Positions 21,836 to 34,140 of a stretch of DNA of 64,000 bases are shown here, piece by piece; the first letter of the stretch is position 1, and each line of letters opens with the position of its first letter. Origin of the DNA: Paguma larvata (Eukaryota > Chordata > Mammalia > Carnivora > Viverridae); the NCBI GenBank assembly GCA_030068075.1, contig CM057829.1, forward strand, positions 90,614,889-90,678,888. Direction: 5' to 3'. Below the pieces are notes generated by a model that saw only the letters and a list, made by a program, of their open reading frames with translations, was not told the origin of the DNA and searched no databases. The translations under genes and the position numbers were made by a program.

Positions 21836-22007
21836 ACAAGTGCAGCAGGGGTGGGGCAGAGAGCGAGGGAGGCACAGAATACTAAGCAGGCTCCAGGCTC
21901 TGACCTGTCAGCACAGAGTGCAATGCAGGGCTAGAAATCATGGAATGTGAGATCATGATCTGAACCAAAGTCAGATGCTTAACCAACTGAGCCACCCAGG
22001 CGCCCCA
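21761..22007 (-). mobile_element. SINEC, minus strand, fourth in cluster
   Basis: Full-length SINE with a perfect 19-bp target duplication, CATCATGAATAATTTTATA, at 21742-21760 and 22008-22026. The usual GA-rich middle is replaced by an AC microsatellite. Confidence 0.95.
21788..21834. repeat. (AC)n microsatellite inside a SINE
   Basis: About 23 AC units sit where other copies have a GACAGAGAGA segment, showing expansion seeded by the SINE. Length polymorphism is likely. Confidence 0.95.
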
Positions 22008-22147
22008 CATCATGAATAATTTTATAAATCAAAAGAGTCTTTTGTTAATCTTTAATCTGTATTTTCTATACATCTTTATTTATTGGGGTTATTGAATTGT
22101 CTTATTTTTCTATGTGGCAGTGAAACTAATAAAAGTAACCTAATGAA

Positions 22148-22273
22148 TGAGTTTGTGCCACTGAAGACAAAATGGGTGGTACTAAATGGCATTATGCTAA
22201 GTCAGACTGAGAAAGCAAATACTATATGATTCTACTCATAAATGGAATCTAAAAAATGAATTTAAAAAGCATA
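22148..22273 (+). mobile_element. Short L1 3' fragment, sense, with flanking duplication
   Basis: GGCATTATGCTAAGTCAGAC, then CAAATACTATATGATTCTAC and TGGAATCTAAAAAATGAATT match the L1 ORF2 end and early 3' UTR. Flanks AAAGTAACCTAATGAA (22132-22147) and AAAATAACCTAATGAA (22274-22289) look like a target duplication around a roughly 126-bp insertion. Confidence 0.75.
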
Positions 22274-22289
22274 AAAATAACCTAATGAA

Positions 22290-23664
22290 ATGCATAATAA
22301 AACTATAATTTGTCAAATATTGATAATATAAAATTATATAATTTAATTAGAAAAACAATACTTATAATGGTTATTTTTATCAGTAAAAAGCTGGAATTCA
22401 AACAGGTATCTTGGCTAAATTTGCACTACTGGGAAGAAACACTGAAAGGAGAAAGCACCTGTTCCTTTCTTCCACATACAAACTCTCCATCAAGGCAGCC
22501 TTCTATACTTGGAACACAAAGTCAGTGAGTTTCAATATTTCAAGTATCATTTTGCCATTATAATCTTAAGATGTTTTTATTTAACCTATGGCTGTACTTA
22601 TCTTGATGACACTTGACTACAACTTTAGTTGAAAAATTTATATTTCATATACATTGACTTATTCCATTAACATCTTGTTTTGAAAGGATTGTATCCAACT
22701 AAGAAAATAAAAATTAGAATAGAAAATGCTTTTATATTTAAAGACTCTTCACACTTTATTTTCTACAATCTATTGCTTTTAAATGTTTTCTTTTTGGAAT
22801 AAGAACGTGAAATATTTTAATGGAGAAATGGAGTCTATTTACAGAGCATTACATAGTGTTGAGACTTCAAGGTCAAAATTCTCAGTACATGGATAAGACA
22901 GAAATAAACGTGTTCCCATAATAAATATGTACTCTTAACCTCGCGGAGATATTGCCTGCCTGAATTTTGTGCTAAGTGTGAGAAAAAAATAGTTCAATAA
23001 TTTCATAGTCAAATGTTGGTTCTTTTTCAGTTTGAGTTCCAAATCCACACTTGTTTGGATAGTCCCCAAATTATAAACTAAAGATCGAAAGTAGTGCCAG
23101 ACTGTTAGTGAACTGGGAAACTGGCAGAAATAAATACAAATCCTCTCTTAAGGAACCCAAATTTGACATGGCCCTCAAATCTCACAGATGAAGTGCCAAG
23201 GAGTATGAGTTGAGTCAACTATCAAATTAAAAAAATGATAAGAAAATAAAGAAAAAAAAGTACAAGGAAGATTTAACAAAAACAATTCACATTCAAACTA
23301 AGAACTTGAAAAAATATAAAAATTCTAAGAAAGTAGAAGAAAGGATATAAGAAAAAAAACGATAAAGAGAATGCTAAAAACGTTTCGTGACCATTTTTTA
23401 GTTTATTATGTTTTGTTAAAATATAGAAAGTAGAGCTCTTGATATCTTGCTTCAAAATAATGTGTTTGTGAAAACAGGAACAAATTCCTTTTGAAAAAAA
23501 TACATTATTACATGTAATAAAATAATTAGTTAACATCATCTAATCCTTTCCATATTCATATTTACTCCTTTTCCTCCAAATTGTTCTTCATAGTAATCTC
23601 TCCTAACTAATATTCAATGCAGTCATTGATAGTTTGTCTGACAATTCTATTATTTTAACTAAAC
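22290..23664. other. Unassigned AT-rich DNA
   Basis: No gene or named repeat is visible. The 72- and 88-codon readings have no motif, and the latter is a Phe-rich translation of A-rich DNA. Confidence 0.4.
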
Positions 23665-23675
23665 AGTCTATTTTT

Positions 23676-23712
23676 AAGTTTATTTATTTTGAGTCAGAGA
23701 GATAGAGAGAAT
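23676..23712 (-). mobile_element. Ultra-short 5'-truncated SINEC
   Basis: Only 37 bp of SINE 3' end remain (AAGTTTATTTATTTTGAG plus GA-rich bases), yet they are flanked by a perfect 11-bp duplication, AGTCTATTTTT, at 23665-23675 and 23713-23723. This fits target-primed reverse transcription that stopped very early. Confidence 0.8.
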
Positions 23713-23723
23713 AGTCTATTTTT

Positions 23724-25529
23724 TAATGATGCTTACTAAAAATCACTTACTTTCCTGTGATTTTATCTTGTTTCTTTGTCTCATATATTTTTGTTAATTA
23801 TACATTGGATACAAAGGATTAATTAGATTAAATATATTTGCATGTTGTGGGAAAAAGTATTAGGGTCTTTCAAATTCTGAGCATCAGAATATTAATTCTA
23901 ATAGTTAAGTGTATTATTTAAGAGTCCTTTCTGGCCTAGTGATTATCTCCACCAATAGTTGTAATGATTATTAGGATGCATACATACTACAATATTGTAA
24001 ATACTAGTAAATATACATGCACCAGGAATAAATGACAGAGATCCTATATGATCAAATTTATTTTCCATTCTATAGCTGGTGAAAACCGTAAAGCCATATG
24101 ACTAAAATAATATTTTCTATTTGGAAATGGTCTTTTTATTTCACAAATCTCCCTCATACATTTTGTTCCTTTTCCATATCTTGTGACAGAGATCTTATTA
24201 GTTAAGAAGGATGGCCCTGGCTGGTCCTAAATTAATACTCATTATCAATTTGCTAGGATCTATTTGCTTGACTGATTTGCATAAAATGAAGAAGTCTTCC
24301 AGAAATACAGTATACTGTAGATGAGCTGAGAGAGACAAGAAAGAAACAAATATGCAAAGATTATCCCGACATCAGGGACCTATGAGTTTCAAGTCTGACA
24401 GAAGAGAAACACATATTTGTGTTGAACATAGGGTGGGGCCAGGGTTCTCAGTGCAGAGAGAAATAAGGCATTATTTCTGGTTCTTTAAATCTTTTGCAGG
24501 TTGGTCCTGAGAGGTGGCATTCTAGGCAGTATTGCCGCTTTAGAGGAAGTAATGACAGAGTAGCAGTGGAAACTTTGTCCAGGATATAGAATAAATGTCC
24601 ATCAGAAAATTGGCAGCAAAACAGCAGTGGCCACCTGTTTATGATTTAGCATATAAATACTAATATGAAATCATTGCTATCCACAGACTCATAATGACTG
24701 AGGAAATTTGAGTTATGTTATTTTTTTAATTCATTCTCTACTTTCAAGTGCTCTAAATTCACATTAAATATCATTTTTTACTGCCAATTTTTCATAAACA
24801 AGGTTTATAAGTTTGTTTATTTTCTTCCATCACAGTAATCAAAATATTTACTACTAATTATACATTTGTAGAAAGACCTCTCTCAGTTTGCATGAGGCTA
24901 CATATGTGCTTTATCACTCCCTAATATATTATAAAACAACAATAATGTGTCCTTTGGTAAAGAGGAGCTAGATATTAACTTATATTTCTCTTCCCTGTGT
25001 ACGCTGAAAGGTGACATTCCCAGCTTCCTTTTTGGGTCATCTATATCTGTATTTATATCTACCAACATCATCTAAATATTATACAATTAATTCCAGTCAT
25101 TATAAGTTTGCAGAAGTGATTTGTACTAATTTTAGCACTAAACTCTAAGATCATCTGTTAGATTTTCCTTTACCTCACTTATCCATGCAGCTAAAGGAAA
25201 CAATCCTAGATGCGAGAACTGTAAAATGGAAGGAGCTAGATTTCTAAAACAGAACTTGAAACAAAAATCCTCAGGGAACACACGGTTTAGTTAGTTTGTT
25301 TGTTTGTTTTTGATGTTATATGAGTGAGAATAAACTTTTATTATGTTATATCACTGATATTTTTATGGGTTTTGGTTACATTAGCTAGCAGTATTTCTAC
25401 TAACTATTACATGTGCCTTTCGGTGTTTTTCACTTTGTGACAATAAAAAGGGTCACTTTTTGATTTATGTATAAGAGGGTTTTTTTTTTTTTTCCTTAGG
25501 TGGTTGTGTATCTAGAGTGATCAATATGG
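23724..25529. other. Unassigned DNA
   Basis: No gene or firm repeat call. The part 24180-24660 is less AT-rich, with blocks such as GGTGGGGCCAGGGTTCTCAG, and could be an old LTR or a unique conserved element. I cannot decide by eye. A 14-base T run lies near 25480. Confidence 0.4.
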
Positions 25530-26476
25530 CAACATTTCTAATTGTAGTAAAATGTTCATACAGCAAAATGTGCATTTATTAATTGTACAATTAATTTTGC
25601 TAAATATTTATACTCTTGTAGCCAATATCCACCTACCCCCCACACCCTGATCAATATATAGAACATTTCCACCACCTAAGAAAATATCCTAGGCCTCCTC
25701 CCAATTAATTCCTACTCCCATAGTACCAATCCCATCTCCATAGTACCAATTACCACTACCACCACAGGCTACTTCTCTTCTGATTTCTATACCATGGGTT
25801 TGTTTTAACTGTTCTCGAATTACATATAATGAAATCCTACAAGCCATATGTTTCTGTATCTGGTTTCATTCAATCAACAAAATATGGTTACATGTTTTTG
25901 CATGTATTGAGAATCTACTCTGTTTTATTGCTGGATAGTAATCAATTGTATGAATACATTGCAATTCATTTATACACACACCCATTTTTGTGTATAGCTT
26001 TCTTCCTCACCTTCTAAATATTATGAATAAAAGCATTATAAATATTCATTATAAATTTTTATGTGGACTTGATTTTTGTAAGAATGAAATTGATAAAGAA
26101 TACAGTAGGTAAATGTTTAACATTATAAAAGAGCTTTCAAAAAGTTTTCCATAACTTGTTATACCATTTTACACAACCAAGAGTGATGTCTGATAGTTCC
26201 ATTTGGTCGACATCCTCGACAACAATCGATACTGTTAGTATTTGTGTCTTTCAATATTAGCCATTCTAGTTGATATCTATGTTGAGGTGGGTTTAATCTG
26301 AGTTCTCCTAATAACTAATAATGTTCAATGTTTCACAGGTTAATTGGCCTTTGTACATTTTCATTTATGAAATGACTGGTCATGCCTTTCCCTATTTTAA
26401 AAATAGGGTTTTTTCTTGTTTTAAATGTTTATTTACTTACTTTGAGAGATAGAGAGAGTGAAAGCAGGGAAGAGGC

Positions 26477-26511
<35 letters not shown>

Positions 26512-26770
26512 CTCAAGTAGGCTCCTCACTGTCAGTGCAAAGCCCAACATGGGGAACTATCTCATGAAACATCAGATCATGACCTGAGTCGAGATCAAGA
26601 GAAAGACACTCAACTGACTGAGCCACTCCTAAAATAAGTTTAAATAATGTTATTTGCATTTTTGTTATTGATTTTAGAAAGTATTTGTGTATTCTCAATA
26701 GAAATCCTTTGTTAGATATATGTTTGGATGAACACTGCCATTCACTTCTCTTTGTTAAGGATGTATTTAC
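25530..26770 (-). mobile_element. Ancient L1M 3' region, antisense, split by a SINE
   Basis: Antisense L1M wording occurs in order: GTAAAATGTTCATACAGC, CACCTACCCCCCACACCC, ACAGGCTACTTCTCTTCTG, TTATTGCTGGATAGTAATC, TTGTTATACCATTTTACAC, ATTAGCCATTCTAGTTGATA, then after the SINE GAAATCCTTTGTTAGATATA. The 62-codon reading at 25829-26017 is part of it. Confidence 0.75.
26404..26630 (-). mobile_element. SINEC, minus strand, within the L1M
   Basis: Tail TTTTAAATGTTTATTTACTT, an expanded GA run (26479-26509) and a decayed head ending GACTGAGCCACTCC. The GA expansion is a small microsatellite. Confidence 0.88.
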
Positions 26771-29233
26771 CTAATTTCTAGGATCTTTGTTGCCAACTTC
26801 TTAAGGAATGGTTTCAGCTGTAGACACTCATTAGAGTGTCATGTACATTTTTAATACAGGCCCTGTTCAAAGCCTGATCGTGTGGGAGTACACAAATAGA
26901 AACAACTCTGAAAGTCCAAAACCTTCTATAGAGTCAGCCAACACTGCTGTGTGCCTTAGACTTTAATTTTAGCTCAACTTCTTTCTCTTTACAACCTTGC
27001 TTTTTTCCCCTTTTGTTCCATAGGTATTGATCCCAAAGATGTTTTTTGAGTATCCTGTACACTAAACTCTTCTTAGATTCTATTTCTTAAGCATATAAAG
27101 TTGTGATGTGTGGGACCAGGAGTGATCAGAGAGAGGAGGCACAAGGATGGGATATTTGATCTGGATTATCCAGCAGCTGGCTGACAATGATGACTGAATC
27201 ATTGGATATAGATGAAACACAGATAATCCTTGGCACAGGGTCACTGTTGGTGAACTGGAATGGTAAACTGGAAAAAATAATACATTATTAGATGTGATTC
27301 TCTGGGCTTTTGAGAAATATGAGAGAGATAGTAACTATGAGGGCGATAGGATAGTTGGATGTTGCTGAGCTTGACTAATGCTTTAGAAAATGATAATAAA
27401 AAGCTAAGTATAATTAATCGCTAATTAAAAGCTAAGTGTGAAAAGTGGTGAACCTTCTTTCCAGTTTGCAAATAGGCTTGTATCTATTGCAGCTGAGACA
27501 GAAATATAATCCACATTCACTTCATAATCTTCAGAATATCCAAACTTCAAAGAAGTTGAAATTTCCATCCAGGCAGGTCTGCTATGCCAAGTCCAAAGTT
27601 CTTCCTTGAAAGGAATCAGGTACTAACATGTGGGATGGACACAATTTAATGACTCAGGAAACTCTGAGTTTCCAGATTATTGTGAATCGTTCAAGATTAT
27701 TATTATGTATCTGAACATACATAAGTGACCTGCTCTTCCATATTAAGACCTAGTACTCACCACTTGCTTGGAAACAATACGACGTTTTCCCTCAAGATAT
27801 GTGCATGCCCCTCCCGTGTCCTTGAATCCGTCACAACATAATCTCAGTGTTGTGTTAGATCTGGTAAGGAAGGAAAGGGGATATGTTTCAAAGAAGTTAC
27901 AAAACCTAAAGCCAAAAACACATACAAAAGAACTAGGACAATGTCAGTGCAATTTGATTTTGAGGTTGACTGATGAAGGAAGGTTTCGAACAAAAGATTA
28001 AATGAACAAGAGTTTATTTATTTGGGAGTAATTTCTTGGGTCACAGAATTTAACATTACAACAAGGACCTTTGGATATGGTGTGAATTCATTACTAAGGC
28101 AGCTCCAAGATGTATAAAATAATGATTGCCACGCTATATGGTGTTGGGTTACTGTAGCAGTCAGTGGAAGAAGGAATTAAAAGGCTCAGAGTGGTCTATG
28201 TAAGACTGGGAGACACACAAGATTATTTTGTTCCATAAAACTACATAATTTATGAAGGCCATAAGAGATACACTAATGAGAAGGGCACTAAGAATTTCAG
28301 TGGTGTCTCACTTGTATATCACAGCCAAAGGTAGGAGACACCATTGCAAAACCAGGCTCATAGATAACAAGGGGTCTGATAGGACACCAAAACCATGAAA
28401 GTCAGATGGTGGCAACTACTGATGAATAAATGAAAATATAATTATGATACTTAGTGGCAAGATGAGAGAGAAGTTGGCAAACGGTAGGAGGGGTGCTATA
28501 AATGTATAGAAGGCCCAGAAATGTTTATTAAAAATTAGCATTCTTATAAGCAAATCAGATGTACCCACAAAGAGATTATTCAATTCGTATCATCAAAACA
28601 AATAAAGGATGAGGCTCTGTAGGCTGAGAGCAGTGTTTCAATAAAAAAAGAAAAGTCGTAAAGTTTTGCCCTGTTAAACCTGAACCAGTTTCAAAATCTG
28701 AAACAAAATGATTAAAAAACCTTCATCTCCAAGAGGAAAGAGTTTGTAATGCAACAAATCAGGTGATAAGAATCACCTAGTCCTTCTTCAAATGAATCTG
28801 TAGTCATTTACTTAGATAACAAAACACTAGGGAAAGGGGGTAATCCACCCATTTTAAGAACTTCTCAATAAATAGTCCATCTTAGCATCATTATGGTTAA
28901 TGTCAGAATAAGTTTGAGGGTGGGAGGGGAAAAAAGTTCCTGCCAGTACCTGGCATCACAGTGTTTTCATTGGAGATTACTTCAAATGTAAAATTAAAAT
29001 AAACACGTACTTGGTAATTGGCAAAAACCTCATATTGAGTTCTTAGTCTTTAAAATGAGACATTGCATTTGGATGATTAGCCCAATTTTAAATTACGTTA
29101 ATAGCTATGTTTGCTATTGCATTGTAGATCTTCATATATTTTGGAGATTAGCCTCTCAGAAGATACATGTTTTGAAATTTTTTCTTTGATTTTTCACTCT
29201 TTATTATTATCTTGATTGTTTTCTTTTTATTTT
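26771..29233. other. Unassigned DNA, possibly old retroelement
   Basis: No intact gene. The stretch 27,750-28,650 has a base composition and wording (for example CACAGCCAAAGGTAGGAGAC, CAGATGGTGGCAACTACTG) that recall internal sequence of ancient LTR retroelements, but I cannot name the family. The 77-codon reading at 27768-28001 has no recognised domain. Confidence 0.3.
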
Positions 29234-29249
29234 AATGTAGTGCCACTTT

Positions 29250-29466
29250 AAAAAAAATCACTATAATGTTTATTTTTGAGAGAGAGAGAGAGAGAGAGAG
29301 CACAAGTAGGGGACAGGCAGAGAGAGAGACACACACAGAATCTAAAGCAGGCTTCAGGCCCTAGCTGTCAGCACAGAGCCTGACATGGGGCTTGAACTCA
29401 TGAATCGTGGGATCATGACCTGAACTGAAGTTGTCCCCTTAACTGACTGAGCCGCCCAGGCACTCC
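29250..29466 (-). mobile_element. SINEC, minus strand
   Basis: Full-length SINE with a GA run, AGCTGTCAGCACAGAGCCTG and head GACTGAGCCGCCCAGGCAC. The 16-bp duplications at 29234-29249 and 29467-29482 differ at one position. Confidence 0.93.
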
Positions 29467-29482
29467 AATGTAGTACCACTTT

Positions 29483-31052
29483 TTGTTGGCCTATGCTTTT
29501 GGTGTTTTATACACGAAATTAATATCTAAAACAACATTATGAAATTTTTTACCTTATGTGTTACTTTAAAGTTTTACAGTTTCAGACTTTAATCCTTAAG
29601 TGTATAATCCATATCGCCATGTGACAAGAATAGCAAACTGCTAGGGGAAAATCGCAATCCAGATACTTAGATTTCCAGAGAAAGACTAGGTATCTAGGGA
29701 AGAGAATTACACATCTTTTGAAAAACACCGCGAGTTTTGTTAGTCAAGTCTCAGTGAAAATGAAGTGACTGACCATGTGATCACAATTGTTTATCATGAC
29801 TTAACTGTATCAGACTCACCAAGTAATAAAATCTCCAGGTCTAGTGACAGTCACTGCAAGTTAGAAGTGACAATTATGGAATTTCAAGAGAAATAGGATC
29901 AGAGGGTTCAAGCGAGCTCCTAGAGTATGCACCCCATCCTCATATCACCCATTAATGTGTCAATGCCCTTTTGTTACATGTAAGGTTATATGGGGAATCT
30001 TTTCCGACTCATTGATGGAAGAAGGAAAGTTCAAGCTTGATTCGTAGATGAGCCAACTTGATACACTGGTGCAGGTCAAATATAAGGCAACTGCACAACC
30101 ACTCTACTTAGGGCTGACACTGAAAGGGAGTGGCAAGGGAAAATGGGCAGAGAGTGGTAGACCTGGATATCTAACTGATATGGAAAGAGAAGGAGTTGGG
30201 ATTTAGAAAATATATGGACAAAAAATTACTTGTGAATCTCTTGGCTGGATAGTCAGAGGCCATAGGAGAAAGATTGGAAGATTAGAAAGATTGCAAACAG
30301 AAAATCTAATTTATATGCATGTATGTAACAAAGTGTTAAAATCTTGGTACCACATGTTAACATTTGACAGAGAATATTCTCCATGAAAGAAGCATGCAAG
30401 TAAGTAAACAAAATGACTCAGTCATTTAAAATTCTTTTTATCTTAAAAATGTAAATAGCAAAATATAGGAAGTGTGGAAAATGATATGAACTTAAGAAAA
30501 AAAAGAGATAACTACTAAATACAAGCCTGAAAGTTTGCAGGAGACTTTTGAGAGGTTCTTGAGCCAGCAGTCAATTCTCTGGTTCCATGTAGCTTTAAAA
30601 TCTGGCAAATATCTTGAGAGGTGACAACCATGGATTTGGGCTCCTCATTTCCAAACTTATTTCCTGCCAGGATTAAGAGACGGCTGAAGTTTCTGCTGGT
30701 TTTATTTCCTTCAGTGTATTTCCCATTAGGGCCAGCTCCAACTTCAGCTGGCATCCATAACTGGCAAATGAAACCAAGGAAGAGAATGGTGCAGGTCAGT
30801 TAACCTCAGAGGGTGCGCCTTTCTTTGAAATTTTAGTTCTTCTTGCTTCACAACTCTGAGATATATTTAAAATATAATTTTTGTAATATATCTATTTCTA
30901 ATTTTTGCATAAAAGTATTGACTTGTCATGATAGGCCATATTATAGATGGAAGTGGAAATTTTTATTTCTGGTTATAATTTCAAAGTAGGAGCTTGATTA
31001 GCAAATATTTTTGATATACTAAAAGATCTTCATATCAACATAGAACTAGATT

Positions 31053-31055
<3 letters not shown>
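29483..31055. other. Unassigned DNA, moderate GC in places
   Basis: No exon can be supported. 29,880-30,330 (for example ACCACTCTACTTAGGGCTGA, GAGTGGCAAGGGAAAATGGG) may continue the retroelement-like sequence to the left of the SINE. 30,520-30,830 has overlapping readings of 79 and 60 codons on opposite strands, neither with a known motif. Confidence 0.3.

Positions 31056-31084
<29 letters not shown>
31056..31084. repeat. Poly-T run, 29 bases
   Basis: An uninterrupted run of 29 T, equivalent to a long A tail on the minus strand. The adjoining sequence (31085-31300) is not a recognised SINE or L1, so it may mark a retrocopy. Confidence 0.9.
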
Positions 31085-31086
<2 letters not shown>

Positions 31087-32379
31087 ATTGAAAAGGCACA
31101 GGCTAAGGACAAAGTCAAGAAAACAGCCTCTATCCACAGAGGTAGGTATAAAGGGACTTCGCTGCAACTCTGCATCAGTGCTAGCTCCATAGACATTTCA
31201 GGAGTAGAAAGGTGGTTAAAAATTATACTTTGGAGTATTTTATTTAGAACTGTACACAGCCGGGATGGCCCACATTCTAGAAAAATGAGTATAATTGAGT
31301 TCATTATTTATGTGCTCTGAAGTTGCTTAAGAACTATAAATTTAAGTAGCCTCAAATTTGAGACCAAATTAGATCTAAAATAAAAAAAATATATATATAT
31401 AAGAAAAAGACTTATAAGATTGTTAGATAGAAGACAATATAACTGGTTGTTGATATAGTCTCACTGTAAAGTCAGTCTACACCTACAGACCACTTGCAAT
31501 ATGAAGCTAAGAAGACAAGCTAAAGGAAGAAAAAGTGGGGACAAAGGGAAAAGGAGTGAGAGGTGAGAAAATAAAGACACAGAGGAGGCAACAATGTCAG
31601 TATTTATTGTAGTTTTAAACAAAAGGAAAACAAGCTATGTGAAGAGGCTAAATTTCCACAAATGTAAGAACTGATGCAAAAGAACAAAGATGGATTACAA
31701 CTAAGACTTTTAAAAAGTGATTGTCTTCAATATTCTCGAATTAAATGTTTTAATATTCTTTAGCTGTCTCATGTCCACAAAAAAAATCAAAAACCTTGAT
31801 TGAAAACTCAGAAAAAATGGTTGAGAAACAAGGGTTAACTCCTCACAGAATAAAATGGGATTGATAGCATCAAGGGCAAAATTAACATTAATTTGTAATA
31901 GGCATGGGTTTATTGTGTTAAATATTTTCATATCATGTGAAAATTTAATGGAAGTTGTCTTTTAAATTTATTATTTAAAAGTGACTGGTAGAAGAAAAAA
32001 AGTACTTAATTTTTAAGGATATTGAATAAAAGGTTACTTTAGAAAACGATCTCAATGAAATAAATTATACTAACTTCTGGAATTATGGTAGAAGACAAAT
32101 GGACTATATAGAATGTGTAATGTTAGAATCCATACAAAATTAATAATTTTAATTAATAAACTTTAGAAAAAATTTGCAAGTTACAATTAAAAGGACCAAT
32201 TTAATGTATAAATGATTTATTTACATCACTGAATAAAACTAAATAGAAATTTAAAATAAGAGGAAAGACATAAAACAAATCATAAATGTATAAAAATTCA
32301 TAGAAAATTACTCATTAATGTATATAAAACTACAAATAAGTGTCATTTTCAAACTATCCAATTGATAAAAATAAAAACA
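31085..32379. other. Unassigned DNA
   Basis: No gene or firm repeat seen. A short TA tract lies near 31390. The minus-strand reading at 31035-31304 begins in unique sequence and ends in the poly-T as a Lys run, and has no known domain. Confidence 0.4.
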
Positions 32380-32760
32380 TTGACAACTGACTTTGTTGAT
32401 GTGGATGTAGAGTAATTTTCTGTTAGTAGTAGGAGGGTAAATTGGTATAATTTCTATGGATGGCAACTTGGCAATATTTATTACAATGGAAATATCCCAA
32501 CTATTATACTTCAAGAAATTTATCTTACAGATTTACTTGCAGATGTGTAAACTTTCTATAAGAATGTTTAATGTAGCATCTTTTGCAACAGTAAAATTGC
32601 AAACAACCTAAATGATTTTAACAATCAATTTAATCATTGTAGTATAACTATAGTACATAATGGAAAACCAGACAACTTTCAGTGAATGAGGCAACTCTAC
32701 ATGTCTTTGGAATAAACTTATAGACCATGTTAGTTGCAGAAAAAGAGAAAAATATGCTTA
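32380..32760 (+). mobile_element. Ancient L1M/L1ME 3' end, sense
   Basis: Order and wording match old L1 3' ends: GGAGGGTAAATTGGTATAAT, GGCAACTTGGCAATATTTAT, TTCAAGAAATTTATCTTACA, TTGCAAACAACCTAAATGAT and AGTACATAATGGAAAACCAG. Heavily diverged and non-coding. Confidence 0.75.
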
Positions 32761-33909
32761 GGGTACAAACATTTGGTTACATGTGTGCATGTGTTTGGGC
32801 CTGTGTTTATTTTATAACTTTTCAAGCTTCATACCATAAGTTGAGTTTTATATGTACAAGGTAGCTTTGTATTGATATGAAAATAATCTATATTAAAATA
32901 TTATAAGGATGTGTAGGCTTTGAACCTCTATTTATCCTTAAAATGGAAACTTTTTGCTTTATAACTGAGTATTTGAGAGTTTTATAAACAACAAGTTGCT
33001 ATAATCTCTTATTTAAGTTTTCTTAAGATACGTGAAAACTGTTGAAGACCTGATGTTTATTTTATTGAATTATGTCAACTACATATTTTAGATTAGAGTT
33101 CTTTTATATTAATTGCACGTGATCTTAGGCAGCACATGACTGTTTACAAAGTGCTTAACAAAAATATTATTTTCTCATATACCATGACTGCCTAACTAAT
33201 GAATTTGTGTGTCAGCTTTTCATTTAATAGCTTTATGTATATATATTTTTATATGAAGGCATAAATGTGATGCTTAATTTTCTTAATTCTATATCATGAC
33301 AATAATGAGGATAAGCTGATACTTTGTGGCCTTCTATAATAAAATACAGCCTCCGCAAGTCATTAAAGCTATGTTTCAGTTAAAAAAAATTAGAAATTGT
33401 GCTGTTTCTCAGACCAAAAAGTTTCTTGGGTTCTGATGGCTCTCTGCTGACCAACAGATGGATCAGTAAATAGCAGATGGTTTTATGAGCAGTTCTGTCA
33501 TCTTAGCATCTAAAATGTTTTACATGCCAAAGCTGTAGAAGTTTGGATCAAAATATCTGCTCTTGTGCAGTAAGCCTGCTGTTAGCCTTGTTCTCTGAGT
33601 AGGTTTCTCAGCCAATTGTGGCCCTCTGACTGAGCATTATAACCATACTTATACATATTCCCTCTATATTCACATAAATATGTGAACAAGAATGCCTTCT
33701 TGTTCAAAGAAACAGTCTTCGTGAGACTTAATCTTGGTCAGTGATGCAAATTAAGTCTGTATGCTATTTTATAGAGTTACTTGCTTTTTTATCACTCTGG
33801 TCTTTATGATTGTGCCAATTTTAAAACAGAATGTTAAAAAATTTTTATTCTAAATTTAATAAACCTAAGTAGCTATCTTGTAATTTTAAGGATATCACAT
33901 GCTAATTCT

Positions 33910-33910
<1 letters not shown>
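32761..33910. other. Unassigned AT-rich DNA
   Basis: No gene or repeat recognised. 33,400-33,760 is slightly GC-richer and single-copy-looking. Confidence 0.4.

Positions 33911-33955
<45 letters not shown>
33911..33955. repeat. (CA)n microsatellite
   Basis: About 22 uninterrupted CA units, the cleanest CA tract in the window outside the SINE-borne one. Likely polymorphic. Confidence 0.95.
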
Positions 33956-33957
<2 letters not shown>

Positions 33958-34004
33958 ATTATACTGTACTGGGGATGTCACATGCATTAATGTATGGATT
34001 TCTT

Positions 34005-34140
34005 TCACCAAATCTAATAAGTAGGCACTACTATTATTTCTTGATTTTGGTAAGGAAACTGAGTTTTACGAAGGTAAAGTTAATTCAGTAAAATGAGATA
34101 TAAATTTTACAAGTTGGAAAACTTGGTATTGGTGCTTCCG
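34005..34140 (-). mobile_element. MIR-like ancient SINE, antisense
   Basis: AAGTAGGCACTACTATTATT, then GGTAAGGAAACTGAGTTTTA and AAGGTAAAGTTAATTCAG follow the reverse complement of the MIR core. It is diverged, as expected for this old mammal-wide family. Confidence 0.6.

Noticed and set aside
30515..30803. Overlapping 79- and 60-codon readings on opposite strands, followed by a donor-like GTCAG
   Set aside because: Neither shows a known motif. The donor-like word alone is too weak to call an exon.
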